Shown here: piece by piece, positions 14,664 through 22,562 of the stretch
Numbering within the stretch: position 1 is the first letter of the stretch
Layout of the letters: each line of letters starts with the position of its first letter
From: a bacterium
Lineage (GTDB): Bacteria > SZUA-182 > DTGQ01
Direction: 5' to 3'
Assembly (NCBI GenBank): GCA_040755755.1
Contig: JBFLZW010000084.1
Coordinates: 1 to 47,468, forward strand
DNA length: 47,468 nucleotides
Program-made: the position numbers and the translations under genes
Notes under the pieces: model-generated
Databases searched by the model: none
Told to the model about the DNA's origin: nothing
The model's input: the letters and a program-made list of their open reading frames with translations, nothing else

Positions 14664-15575
14664 TTACTGTTCCAGAAAAGCCCCCTTGCCGCCGATCGAT
14701 GGTTCGACAGCGATAGGAGAAGGAAATGCCTCGCCCGGCTTTTGGTTGGATAACGGTCCTGGATTGAGAACGGGAGGGGGAGGAGTCAATATCTTAAAGT
14801 TATCCATCTCGCCTTCATACAGTTCCGGAACAGGCCCCATACATCCCCAGCAGGGAACATTTCCCTTTAAGCATCGTGCCCCGCAACCCTCGGCAGTTGT
14901 TTTTCCCCTGCACATTACCCCTTGCTCAAGAAAGCAGACTGCCGGATCGAGCTTATAATTTTGAATGGCCCTATGGAAGGAATCAAGATCAGGCGGAAGG
15001 TCATGGTTGAATAATACCGAACCTTTTTTTCTTTTGCATTCAGCACAGAGGCTGTGTTTTGCCTTTGATTTTGGTTTTTGACCTTTCAATAGACCCATGA
15101 CGGTTTCTTTCAGGGTTTTCAGAAGGGGAGGGCATCCGGGAATAGCATGATCCACGGTGACAAACTGATGGAGCGGCCTGCCCTGTGGATGACTGCATTC
15201 TATCCGTTCAAGCCGCTCTTCCGGTTGATAATCGCTCCTGTCGGTAGTGCACTCTTCCTGAAACATACTCCGTATTCCCGGCAACGCACCGAAACAGGCG
15301 CAGGTTCCGACAGCCACCAGAATTTTGGATTTCTCCCGAAACCTCTTCAATATCTTCTCGTTTTCCTTATTGGCAACTGCTCCCTCAATGATTCCGATAT
15401 CCACTTCTGAAATGCTTTTCTCATCAATGGCGGTAAAAAAATTAATTTTCAGATCCTCCCCACGGAGGTTGAGAAAATCCTCCCGCAGGTCAAACATTTT
15501 TACATGGCAGCCAGAACAGCTTCGGAGCCAGGTGGTGGCGACATTGACCGATGGTTCCGTCTGAGTCATCTGCAT
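14664..15575 (-). CDS. Orphan [NiFe]-hydrogenase small subunit / NuoB-like iron-sulphur protein (MvhG/sulfhydrogenase-delta type)
   Basis: A 303-residue cytoplasmic electron-transfer protein. The N-terminal NuoB-like domain has the proximal cluster ligands: SCSGCH (C20, C23), GTCACFG (C92) and PGCPP (C148). The C-terminal part has further Cys motifs: LCAECKRKKG (about 177-184) and C-x7-C, GCGARC and PCWGC (about 214-246), as in F420-nonreducing hydrogenase gamma subunits that carry extra [4Fe-4S] clusters. The last 50 residues are Pro/Gly-rich and look disordered. In known complexes this subunit passes electrons from a [NiFe] large subunit, but none is within 15 kb on either side in this window. 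It may pair with a large subunit elsewhere or have another partner. No twin-arginine signal is present. Confidence 0.8.
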   Translation of the reverse strand: MQMTQTEPSVNVATTWLRSCSGCHVKMFDLREDFLNLRGEDLKINFFTAIDEKSISEVDIGIIEGAVANKENEKILKRFREKSKILVAVGTCACFGALPGIRSMFQEECTTDRSDYQPEERLERIECSHPQGRPLHQFVTVDHAIPGCPPLLKTLKETVMGLLKGQKPKSKAKHSLCAECKRKKGSVLFNHDLPPDLDSFHRAIQNYKLDPAVCFLEQGVMCRGKTTAEGCGARCLKGNVPCWGCMGPVPELYEGEMDNFKILTPPPPVLNPGPLSNQKPGEAFPSPIAVEPSIGGKGAFLEQ

Positions 15576-15666
15576 TCTTTCTCTCTCCTGTAAGTTACCC
15601 GATCCCTCTCCTGCCAGTTACCTGAATCGGAATTTCACGAATCGATACTCCATTAAGCCAGGAATT

Positions 15667-15706
15667 GCCGGGCCTTCCCCCCCAAAAAGACATTCCAAGG
15701 CCCGGC
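15667..15706. repeat. Inverted repeat between two minus-strand genes
   Basis: GCCGGGCCTT (15667-15676) and AAGGCCCGGC (15697-15706) are perfect 10-bp arms round a 20-base loop. No T-run follows on either strand, so it is a weak terminator candidate at best. It lies between the small acidic gene and the hydrogenase-like gene. Confidence 0.55.
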
Positions 15707-15847
15707 ATGTTCTCTGCCTGATTTCACGGTATTTTTCATCGAGGTCTGATCATGAGATGGCTGTTGGAATCTGCAAACAGCGGATTGGAAAATCAGCCAG
15801 CACTCGAACCTTACTCATCAGAACTTTTTTCATTTTCGGTTTAACTA

Positions 15848-16120
15848 TTAATGATATATAACCTTTATGTCTTTTTTATTAATTTCTTGTGTTAATTTCC
15901 TCCCCGCCCAGAAATCCTGGTTCGATATATCAAACCCTGGCTCGCATCCCTCCCGCTGAAAGATATCCTGCAGCATGTATTTTACCCAAAGGTTTTTTTC
16001 GTCTTCAGGGATAAAGGGATTTTCGAGCTCCAGCTCTTCTTCCAGGGCATCGATCAATTCGGCAACCAGAATTTCCCGTGCCTTCGGTCCCACCGCCTTC
16101 GAGTTATCGGAATCATGCAT
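15848..16120 (-). CDS. Small acidic hypothetical protein
   Basis: A 90-residue protein that I do not recognise. GGAGGAAACAAGACT before the ATG is a strong ribosome binding site, which supports a real gene. It has an acidic helical segment (AELIDALEEELELENPFIPEDE), one Cys and no membrane segment or signal. It is upstream of the hydrogenase-like gene on the same strand, but 272 bp and a 10-bp inverted repeat lie between them, so co-transcription is uncertain. Confidence 0.65.
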   Translation of the reverse strand: MHDSDNSKAVGPKAREILVAELIDALEEELELENPFIPEDEKNLWVKYMLQDIFQREGCEPGFDISNQDFWAGRKLTQEINKKDIKVIYH

Positions 16121-16471
16121 AGTCTTGTTTCCTCCTTCGAATAATCTCCAAATCCCATAGCATATTGCATGCCAAGATGTGGGGTTCTATTTTTTCGGTT
16201 CAAATGGTCAAAATTATCTACAGGTTAGAAGATTTTCTGAAAATTCCGGCCGTGAGGTGATACGGAAAGGTTTGATGAAAAATCACTATTTTGGTTCTTT
16301 ATGGTTCCAGCAGGGAAACAGGGAAAATATAGCTTCAAACCCTGCTTCTGCGGCCTATAACCCCTGGTATAACCTTGTTTTCTCCGGGCTCCTGGCTTTC
16401 AGGATATAAGATAGCGAACAACGGAGGGCGGTGGGATTGGGAAAAATGCACTGAATTAAAATAGTGCAATA
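16121..16471. other. Non-coding stretch, nothing recognised
   Basis: About 350 bp upstream of the small acidic gene. The plus-strand frame 16179-16409 has no ribosome binding site and no recognisable sequence. The region presumably holds the promoter of the minus-strand gene. Confidence 0.5.
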
Positions 16472-16672
16472 TCATCGGCTGGGCAGCTTATTCAACAACA
16501 CCCAGTACATTCCCAGTTCCGACACGACCTGGGAAAATTCTTCAAATTTGACCGGCTTGGTCACATAGCTATTGACACCCAGATCCTAAGCGTTTTTCAG
16601 GTCTTTGTCCTCTTTGGATGCGGTCAGCATGACCACCGGGATTTTTTTCGTATGCTCATCCGTCTTTAACCG
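16472..16672 (-). pseudogene. Remnant of a CheY-like response regulator with an in-frame stop
   Basis: Read on the minus strand the region gives LKTDEHTKKIPVVMLTASKE, then DKDLKNA, a stop, and [17 protein letters not shown] with [14 protein letters not shown]. This is the C-terminal half of a single-domain response regulator of the type with IPVVMLT and the invariant Lys in TKPV. A TAG at 16588-16586 replaces the residue that is normally Tyr in AYDLGVNSY. The half carrying the phospho-acceptor Asp is missing. The gene is dead unless the stop is suppressed. Confidence 0.85.
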
Positions 16673-16771
16673 GCTATGTCTGTTACTTGCTCCCCAAAAT
16701 GGGGGGTTAAGCTACCAGAAAGCCAAGTTTGTTTCAGATAAACTGGATGATGAAGAGCAGCAGAAGAAAAG

Positions 16772-16915
16772 CCTTTCTCCCTGATTGTTATCAAAAGGTA
16801 CACGAAAGTCATCCATAAAGGTCAGCACCTGCTGTTTGTGCTCCTTTAATCGGTCAAGGAGGTTTTCAGGGGGAGATTGCTTGACCTTGCCTCTTTTCTT
16901 TTTTGACACCTGCAC
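16772..16915 (-). mobile_element. Remnant of an IS66-family transposase
   Basis: The minus-strand translation [20 protein letters not shown], then [21 protein letters not shown], matches the IS66 transposase core segment that normally reads RGRPKQS...NLLDRL and PFDNNxAERD. Only about 45 residues remain; immediately after GER the frame loses homology. No terminal inverted repeats or target duplication are visible. Together with the CheY-like remnant it marks a patch of decayed insertions. Confidence 0.75.
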
Positions 16916-17199
16916 CCTGCGTCCGAGATAGTTCCGCCAAATGGCGAAGGCTTACGCCCGGCTCCGTAAGAATTGAAATTTTACCGGTAATGCAGATTAT
17001 TACCAATTTAATTTAGATTCCATGACGATAAATAAGATAGTGACGGGCCCCTTTTCCGCTGTCCTTGATATTGCTGGGAGTGCATTCGGCTATAAAAGCT
17101 ATCCGGGATCCGGGTTCAGCAGCAGAGCTTAAAAGTGGGCAGCACTTTCCGGTTAAGACTTTCCTCTAAAAGTGTCTGGCAGAGAAATTAGGATACATT

Positions 17200-17664
17200 A
17201 TGGCTGAGAACCTGACAAATGAAAGAGGATTCACCCTTGTAGAGTTATTAATCACTATAGCTATCATCAGCATACTGGCATCCTACGCCATTCCCCTGTA
17301 TTCTACTTTTAAATTAAAAGCAAAAACATCGGAAGCTAAAATTAACATCGGATCAATTCGAACCTGTGAGGAATCCTACAAAGCGGAGAATATGGAATAT
17401 AGGGTCTGTAATGCCAGTCCAAGGGCTCTCTCCCAGGTAAATACTACTAAGGTAGACTGGCAGAATAATGGTGGTTTTAATTCCATAGGCTTTAAACCAA
17501 CTGGCAAGGTCTACTATAGCTATCAAGTTTTGGTGAATGATTTCAATACTAACGTTTACACAATTTATGCAGTAGGAGACCTGGATGGAGACAAACAGTT
17601 TGGAATATTTCAGTATACGAATACCGGCTCAGGAATAGTGAATTTAGCAGGAGGTAAGTATTAG
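17200..17664 (+). CDS. Type IV pilin-like protein (prepilin, PilA/PilE type)
   Basis: The 154-residue protein starts with a short leader and the class III prepilin cleavage motif NERG-FTLVELL, with cleavage after G10 and E15 as the conserved Glu5 of the mature pilin. The hydrophobic N-terminal helix LLITIAIISILASYAIPLYS follows. The globular domain contains a Cys pair (SIRTCEESY and RVCNASP) and ends in a short beta-rich tail. It would be processed by a prepilin peptidase and built into a pilus or pseudopilus. No pil assembly gene flanks it, so it is an orphan pilin locus. AGGATACATT precedes the ATG. The region upstream to the IS66 remnant is non-coding. Confidence 0.88.
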   Translation: MAENLTNERGFTLVELLITIAIISILASYAIPLYSTFKLKAKTSEAKINIGSIRTCEESYKAENMEYRVCNASPRALSQVNTTKVDWQNNGGFNSIGFKPTGKVYYSYQVLVNDFNTNVYTIYAVGDLDGDKQFGIFQYTNTGSGIVNLAGGKY

Positions 17665-17694
17665 TGAGTGTCTGGATATGGAAATTCCACCTTC

Positions 17695-18831
17695 TCACTG
17701 GAAAAGCTTTTTCCTTGTAATCACCAGACTTGCCAGCCCCAATCCAAGTAAAGAAATCGTTGACGTCTCAGGAACAGGCCCGGGAGTTGGTGGTGGGGTC
17801 GAGGTAGTATAATTGTCTATTTCATAGCCACCTAATTCAAGAAGACAGCATTCATTTGGATTATAAGTATCACTTCCTGAAGTTGAAGCGGTTGCCCAAA
17901 AGTGGCCAAAAGCGCCAAATCCCATCCCTTCGACATTACTATCATCTGATCCAACATACCCAAAGCGCCTCCATTCAGTCCATTGTTCTGGTCCTTCAGT
18001 GGTGATGGTTTCTGGATTATCACCTTGTGCCCATTGGCTGATATAGTCTGAAGCTGAATCATGTACATAGAGAAAACCGGTTCCATCATCAGGATCCCTG
18101 ACAAACTCCATTCCATCCCCTTGAGCACCAGCACCTATTATGCTCCATTCAAATTCCAGGTTCCATCCTGTTCCCGTGGACGAATACGAATACACCCGTC
18201 TTTGTTTATCTGCGCCATACCAGATGTCGTTTTGAGGATCATAGGTTAACAGCGCAATAAGGCCGATCGTAGGGTCACTATTGTTGACTGCATTATCGAT
18301 GTATATGCCTTGAGAGTTAAAGTGTAAAACATCACCTCCGAACTCTAAGCCCGTCCCTATGAACGCTGGATCCCCCCCTCCTGTAATGAATATGCCTCGT
18401 GCATCCACATAAATCTCAGCATCGCCGATAGGGTTGACTGCTTCATTATTACCACTCAGGGTAATGGTACGTTGATGAGTCAGTGTTCTGGAAGAGGGAT
18501 CATCGGTATTCACGGAAATCTTATACTCATCGATCTTATCGATGGCATGACGAACATAGATAAGATCGCCATAGCTGGCGCAGTCCAATCCACCACGAAA
18601 TACCGGGTTTGGGTTGTTTGGGCTGACTCTTGAGCTGAAAACAGCCAATTGGCCATATCCAGATCCGTAATATTCAGTAGCAGATGCTTTCAGGGAAAAC
18701 CCGGTTACTAACAATCCTCCGATAAGTAACCCAACGAACATCCTGGAGCCTGAAAAAAACCACAGCCCTTTGTTAACTATAATTCCAGAAAGTTGCCGCC
18801 ATTGCCTTTGACCTTTGAATATCCTTTTCAT
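17695..18831 (-). CDS. PEP-CTERM sorting-domain exported protein
   Basis: A 378-residue exported protein. The N-terminus is a long signal: basic residues, then FVGLLIGGLLVTGFSLKASA with cleavage near ASA-TEY. The C-terminus is a PEP-CTERM sorting signal: the motif VPETS, a hydrophobic helix (TISLLGLGLASLVI) and a basic end (TRKKLFQ). It would be recognised by an exosortase and sent to the surface or exopolysaccharide matrix. The body has repeated phrases typical of a beta-propeller-like or sensor-like fold (DAEIYVDARGIFITGGG, TYDPQNDIWYGADKQRRVYS, FVRDPDDGTGFLYVHDSAS), but the fold is inference. AGGGGGCAGTA precedes the ATG. It is convergent with the pilin gene. Confidence 0.88.
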   Translation of the reverse strand: MKRIFKGQRQWRQLSGIIVNKGLWFFSGSRMFVGLLIGGLLVTGFSLKASATEYYGSGYGQLAVFSSRVSPNNPNPVFRGGLDCASYGDLIYVRHAIDKIDEYKISVNTDDPSSRTLTHQRTITLSGNNEAVNPIGDAEIYVDARGIFITGGGDPAFIGTGLEFGGDVLHFNSQGIYIDNAVNNSDPTIGLIALLTYDPQNDIWYGADKQRRVYSYSSTGTGWNLEFEWSIIGAGAQGDGMEFVRDPDDGTGFLYVHDSASDYISQWAQGDNPETITTEGPEQWTEWRRFGYVGSDDSNVEGMGFGAFGHFWATASTSGSDTYNPNECCLLELGGYEIDNYTTSTPPPTPGPVPETSTISLLGLGLASLVITRKKLFQ

Positions 18832-19721
18832 TACTGCCCCCTTATCTTAATACATATTGTTTTCATTAACTTATTTAATAGAATCCACTAGTTTTAAATA
18901 GAAATCAATTTGTTTGACAAATTAAAACAATATGATTAAAATTATATAGCTCTTTGAAATCAAAAGTATGAGGTTTCGGTAAATAGGTTACTGAGTAAAA
19001 CTTTTGCCGATAAAGAATATATTTTCCAAGTAAAATATACCGTGTACATAATTGGAAAATGAATCACAGATTCAATCAAAATAGGATATTTAAGTACAAA
19101 ATTGTGATTGTATCAAGGAGTAAGATCTTTATTTATCCTGAATTGATTGATCATAGGAGCATATGGTCCCTATCGACTAACAGCCTTCAGCCTGGTCTCA
19201 CCAATCTCTGAGTAGATGCGCTTATGGATTGAATTTACAGCGAATGTGGCTCTTTTTAGAGCAAACCTGCGATGGAGGCTACTTTGATCTTTACTGCATG
19301 AGGATGGATAACCGCTTGAAACCTTAATATCATGATCAATAACATCAATAGGCAAAAATTAGATCAAATTAGCAAAAATTTCATGCTGAGATCTAATATG
19401 AGCGCTTACTAATACCGAAATATTATATAATATAATACAACAAATTTCAACATCTATTTTCATAAATATTATAAAAATCCATATGAGCGGCAAACATAAA
19501 AGATTTATCATTTTTCAGCGGGCGCGGCTTTTTGCGCTCCTTGAAGGGCAGGGATTCTTCAGCATACAGTCATCCTTTATCAACTGCGGCGGCAGGCCAT
19601 TTGGGATTGGGATGGCACGATACTGCTTTGCCGGGCGTTATACTATGCAAGGTTTGTGCACTATGCCAGCAAAGCGGTCTTGTGCGCTGAGCACTCCAAA
19701 GTAGCTGCCTCTACCCTCCAT

Positions 19722-19757
19722 CTGAAGCACGCATTAAAACTGAAGCACGCATTAAAA
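19722..19757. repeat. Two tandem copies of an 18-bp unit
   Basis: CTGAAGCACGCATTAAAA occurs twice in direct succession (19722-19739 and 19740-19757) with no mismatch. The meaning is unknown. Confidence 0.85.
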
Positions 19758-19796
19758 AGACAAGATATTGTATTTATTTGCGTAGGATAAGTATTT

Positions 19797-19829
19797 TCGC
19801 TCATATTTGGTAAGACAACATATGAGCGA
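19797..19829. repeat. Inverted repeat downstream of the tRNA genes
   Basis: TCGCTCATA (19797-19805) and TATGAGCGA (19821-19829) form a 9-bp stem. It lies about 33 bp beyond the 3' end of tRNA-Glu and could help end or protect the transcript, but no T-run follows on the minus strand. Confidence 0.4.
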
Positions 19830-19861
19830 GTATTTTTATGGTGGATTTTCAAGGAGATAGT

Positions 19862-19936
19862 TGGCAGCGCTACGGGGAGTCGAACCCCGGTTTGATGACT
19901 GAGAATCACCCGTCCTAACCACTAGACGATAGCGCC
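19862..19936 (-). tRNA. tRNA-Glu (anticodon CUC), CCA encoded
   Basis: On the minus strand the acceptor arms GGCGCTA and TAGCGCT pair, the D-arm is GTCTAGTGGTTAGGAC, and the anticodon stem GGTGA/TCATC closes the loop TTCTCAG with CTC at positions 34-36. The T-arm is CGGGG-TTCGACT-CCCCG. G73 and CCA are encoded. It is the last of three minus-strand genes: gltX, tRNA-Gln, tRNA-Glu. It reads GAG codons; a UUC isoacceptor must lie elsewhere. Confidence 0.95.
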
Positions 19937-19987
19937 GCATGGCTTTCAATTTCTGATCAAGGTCTGACTTTTCTATTCTATAAGAAT

Positions 19988-20061
19988 TGGCTGCAGGACC
20001 AGGATTCGAACCTGGACTGGATGATCCAGAGTCATCTGGCCTACCATTAGCCGATCCTGCA
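19988..20061 (-). tRNA. tRNA-Gln (anticodon CUG), CCA encoded
   Basis: The acceptor arms TGCAGGA and TCCTGCA pair, the D-arm is GGCTAATGGTAGGCC, and the anticodon stem GATGA/TCATC closes the loop CTCTGGA with CTG at 34-36. The T-arm is CCAGG-TTCGAAT-CCTGG. G73 and CCA are encoded. It lies 47 bp after gltX and 51 bp before tRNA-Glu on the same strand. Confidence 0.95.
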
Positions 20062-20108
20062 GCATGTATATAAAATAGCATACTTTTTGTTATCTGTAAA
20101 GACCTTTG

Positions 20109-21626
20109 TCAACACGCCAGATGTTCCCCATCTGATATGGAAGCTTTCACTCCTGCAAGCTGGCGCACGGCATCGGCCAGGCGCTTCAATACCCGCTCTT
20201 TTCCCAGCAGCGACATGGTCAGGAAAAGTCCTGGGCTGGCGGTTTTCCCGGTAATGGCAGCCCGGACAGGCTGGGCAAGATCGGCAAGTTTCATTCCCTT
20301 CTCCCTGATAATATCCTGGAAAAGGCTTTCTATTGCGGCCTCGTCGAACACCCCGATACCCGGCAGCCGCCCGGAAATCTCCTGAAGCAGGGAAAGATTA
20401 TCCTCTCTGGCCAGAATCTGGCTTCGGGCACCTTCGGTCAGGGTGATTGGATCGACGAAGAAAAAATCGACCAGGTCAGGGAGCTCGGAGAACTTTTTGA
20501 ACTTGTCCCTGACACTTCCGAGAATTCGGACAACCTCAGCAGACGGCTTCCGCGTAGCCGCCTCATCCACCAGGCCGGCCTTGTGCAGATATGCCAGCGA
20601 GAGAGAAATATACCGGGGCTCATCGAGTTGCCGGATGTATTTTCCATTCATCCAGTCCAGCTTGATGGGGTCGAAGATGGCGGCTTTTTTGCTGACTTTT
20701 TTCAAGTCGAACTTCTCTATCAGCTCCGGGATTGAAAACAGCGTCTGCTGGCTGTCGTAGGACCATCCGAGCAAAGCCAGATAATTCACCAGGGCTTCGG
20801 GCAGATAGCCTGCCTCCCGGTACTGACCGACGGCCACAGCCCCATGCCGCTTGCTCAGCCGGGTATTATCCGGCCCCATGATCATGGGGATATGTGCAAA
20901 CTGCGGGCAGGGGATACCCAGTGCCTGGTAGAGCAGGATCTGCTTTGGAGTGTTGGAAATATGGTCGTCTCCCCGGATGACGTGGGTGATTTTCATCAGT
21001 GCATCATCGACCACTACGGCCAGGTTGTAGGTTGGCTCTCCATTGGATCGAAGGATGATGAAATCATCGAGCTCCCGGTTATCGAAGGAAACTTTCCTGC
21101 GGATCAGGTCATGGAATTCGGTTCTTCCGCCTTCCGGCACCCGGAAGCGGATGGCTGCCGGATTGCCCGCGCTGATTCGCTCAAGGGCTTCCGGGGCCGG
21201 AATCTTCAGACACCGGCCATTATAGCGAAAGGGAATATTGTTCCGGCTGGCTTCCTCCCGCTGCCGTTCCAGTTCCTGGGGTGAGCAGAAGCAATAGTAT
21301 GCCTTCTGGTTTTGGACCAGATCTTTCGCGGAGCGGGCATAAATATCCTTTCTGCCGTGCTGAAAAAAAGGCCCCTGGTCCCAGTCCAGTCCTAGCCATT
21401 GCATGTCTTCGAGTATCTGCTTCCAGAATCGTTCCTCGCTTCTTTCAACATCCGTATCTTCAATCCGCAGGAGGAAAATACCCTGGTTCCGTCTGGCAAA
21501 GAGCCAGTTGTACAGAGCTGTTCTGGCCCCTCCTACGTGCAGAAATCCCGTAGGGCTGGGTGCGAAGCGGACACAGATTTTATCTGGCCTCGACGATACA
21601 TCGGGCGGATGAGTGTGCTGATTCAT
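20109..21626 (-). CDS. gltX: Glutamate--tRNA ligase
   Basis: GltX charges tRNA-Glu (and, in organisms without GlnRS, also tRNA-Gln, later amidated by GatCAB). The protein is a class I synthetase: the HIGH-type motif in RFAPSPTGFLHVGGARTALYN, the GluRS-specific LRIEDTDVERS, and HVIRGDDHISNTPKQ with LYQALG. The KMSKS equivalent RLSKRHGAVAVGQY is also present, followed by the helical anticodon-binding domain. I place the start at the ATG at 21626 (505 residues) and not at an upstream TTG at 21662, because the longer frame runs through a good promoter and adds 12 non-homologous residues. Two of its likely substrate tRNAs follow directly on the same strand. Whether it is discriminating or not cannot be read by eye. 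Confidence 0.93.
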   Translation of the reverse strand: MNQHTHPPDVSSRPDKICVRFAPSPTGFLHVGGARTALYNWLFARRNQGIFLLRIEDTDVERSEERFWKQILEDMQWLGLDWDQGPFFQHGRKDIYARSAKDLVQNQKAYYCFCSPQELERQREEASRNNIPFRYNGRCLKIPAPEALERISAGNPAAIRFRVPEGGRTEFHDLIRRKVSFDNRELDDFIILRSNGEPTYNLAVVVDDALMKITHVIRGDDHISNTPKQILLYQALGIPCPQFAHIPMIMGPDNTRLSKRHGAVAVGQYREAGYLPEALVNYLALLGWSYDSQQTLFSIPELIEKFDLKKVSKKAAIFDPIKLDWMNGKYIRQLDEPRYISLSLAYLHKAGLVDEAATRKPSAEVVRILGSVRDKFKKFSELPDLVDFFFVDPITLTEGARSQILAREDNLSLLQEISGRLPGIGVFDEAAIESLFQDIIREKGMKLADLAQPVRAAITGKTASPGLFLTMSLLGKERVLKRLADAVRQLAGVKASISDGEHLAC

Positions 21627-21632
21627 GGCTTT

Positions 21633-21662
21633 ATTATAGGACTGCTCTTTCCGGTCAGTCAA
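21633..21662 (-). promoter_or_regulatory. Sigma-70 promoter abutting the gltX start codon
   Basis: On the minus strand TTGACT (21662-21657), an 18-bp spacer and a consensus TATAAT (21638-21633) lie directly ahead of the gltX ATG, with only AAAGCC between. Transcription would be expected to begin about seven bases after the -10 box, that is, at or next to the A of the start codon, giving a leaderless or nearly leaderless mRNA (inference). Confidence 0.6.
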
Positions 21663-21748
21663 GCATAATTTTTCATGATATTCAGGATAATCTGTTGACC
21701 GATCTTCACTTTTGTATTATCCTATTGATGTGGCTGCCAAGAATTAGC

Positions 21749-21778
21749 TTGACAAAGAGGAGAATTTCTCCTTAAAAT
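21749..21778 (+). promoter_or_regulatory. Sigma-70 promoter of the yceD-rpmF-plsX-fab operon
   Basis: TTGACA (21749-21754) with a 17- or 18-bp spacer is followed by TTAAAA/TAAAAT (21772-21778), 39 bp ahead of the yceD start. The spacer includes the short palindrome GGAGAATTTCTCC. No FapR-type operator was recognised. Confidence 0.6.
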
Positions 21779-21817
21779 AAAATCCCATTTTCTCAATGCT
21801 CAAGGGGAAGGTTCAGG

Positions 21818-22345
21818 ATGAAGATCAACATTAAAGATATCGTCGGCGAAAGAACCAACCTGGTTTTTACTGTTCCCGTTGCTCATTTTGATATTTCTCC
21901 TGACGAAGCTGTTCTCAGGAAAGATATCCAGGTCAACGTAAAGATTGAGAAAATCCGGAAAGAGATTCTCATCCGGGGAACTATCAATACTCAACTGGAA
22001 TTGGAATGCAGCCGGTGCCTGAATCATTTTCTCTATCCGGTAGCTGAAAATTTTCAGACGATTTTTCAGCCCTTTTCGCCCAGAACACTGGATGAGGAAA
22101 TCGAACTGGCCAAAGAGGACCTGGATATAGAGTTTTACCAGGATGACATAATTGATTTGACGGAAATCGTAAGAGATCAGATTCTCTTATCGATCCCCAT
22201 GATACCTGTTTGCGAGCCAGCATGCCAGGGATTGTGTCCGCAGTGCGGCCAGAATTTGAATCAGGCACGATGTCAGTGCGTTACCGAGACTGTTGACCCT
22301 CGGTGGCAAAAACTGCAGTATCTGGCTAAGAAGAAAACACTCTAG
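21818..22345 (+). CDS. YceD family protein (DUF177)
   Basis: A 175-residue protein of the YceD/DUF177 family, encoded ahead of rpmF in most bacteria and linked to ribosome/large-subunit rRNA maturation. The N-terminal beta domain (about 1-60) is followed by the family motif LECSRCLNHF. The C-terminus has a Cys cluster: VCEPACQGLCPQCGQNLN and CQC, a probable zinc site retained in the long form of the family. It begins the operon; 23 bp separate it from rpmF. AAGGGGAAGGTTCAGG lies ahead of the ATG. Confidence 0.85.
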   Translation: MKINIKDIVGERTNLVFTVPVAHFDISPDEAVLRKDIQVNVKIEKIRKEILIRGTINTQLELECSRCLNHFLYPVAENFQTIFQPFSPRTLDEEIELAKEDLDIEFYQDDIIDLTEIVRDQILLSIPMIPVCEPACQGLCPQCGQNLNQARCQCVTETVDPRWQKLQYLAKKKTL

Positions 22346-22368
22346 GAAAAAACAAGGAGGAATACAAT

Positions 22369-22554
22369 ATGGCCCTGCCAAAAAGGAAAATCTCGAAAGC
22401 GAGGCGGGATAAGAGACGTACTCATTACAAGCTGTCTCCACCAACATACACGACCTGTCCACAATGTCAGGAGGCGAAACTTCCCCATGCCGTATGTCTT
22501 AACTGTGGGCATTACAACGGGCAAAAGATCATTGAAGTAAAAGAGAAGATATAG
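22369..22554 (+). CDS. rpmF: 50S ribosomal protein L32
   Basis: A 61-residue protein with the L32 hallmarks: basic N-terminus MALPKRKISKARRDKRRTHY, then a zinc ribbon CPQC...CLNC and the end HYNGQKIIEVKEK. AAGGAGGAATACAAT precedes the ATG. The four Cys indicate the zinc-binding (C+) form. It lies 8 bp before plsX. Confidence 0.95.
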   Translation: MALPKRKISKARRDKRRTHYKLSPPTYTTCPQCQEAKLPHAVCLNCGHYNGQKIIEVKEKI

Positions 22555-22562
22555 GAACAGTA

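Larger units (their letters stand above)
18832..19861. other. AT-rich region without a recognisable gene
   Basis: About 1 kb between the PEP-CTERM gene and the tRNA pair. Very AT-rich from 18880 to 19120 and around 19410-19470. Short open frames (minus 19170-19355, plus 19483-19704) show no family and no convincing ribosome binding site. It contains an 18-bp tandem duplication and a TATGAGCG inverted repeat (listed separately). Its content is unlike the neighbouring GC-richer genes and could be decayed inserted DNA. Confidence 0.5.

Noticed and set aside
21627-21662. gltX start at the upstream TTG
   Set aside because: The extra 12 residues are non-homologous and the DNA carries a good sigma-70 promoter, so the ATG at 21626 is preferred.
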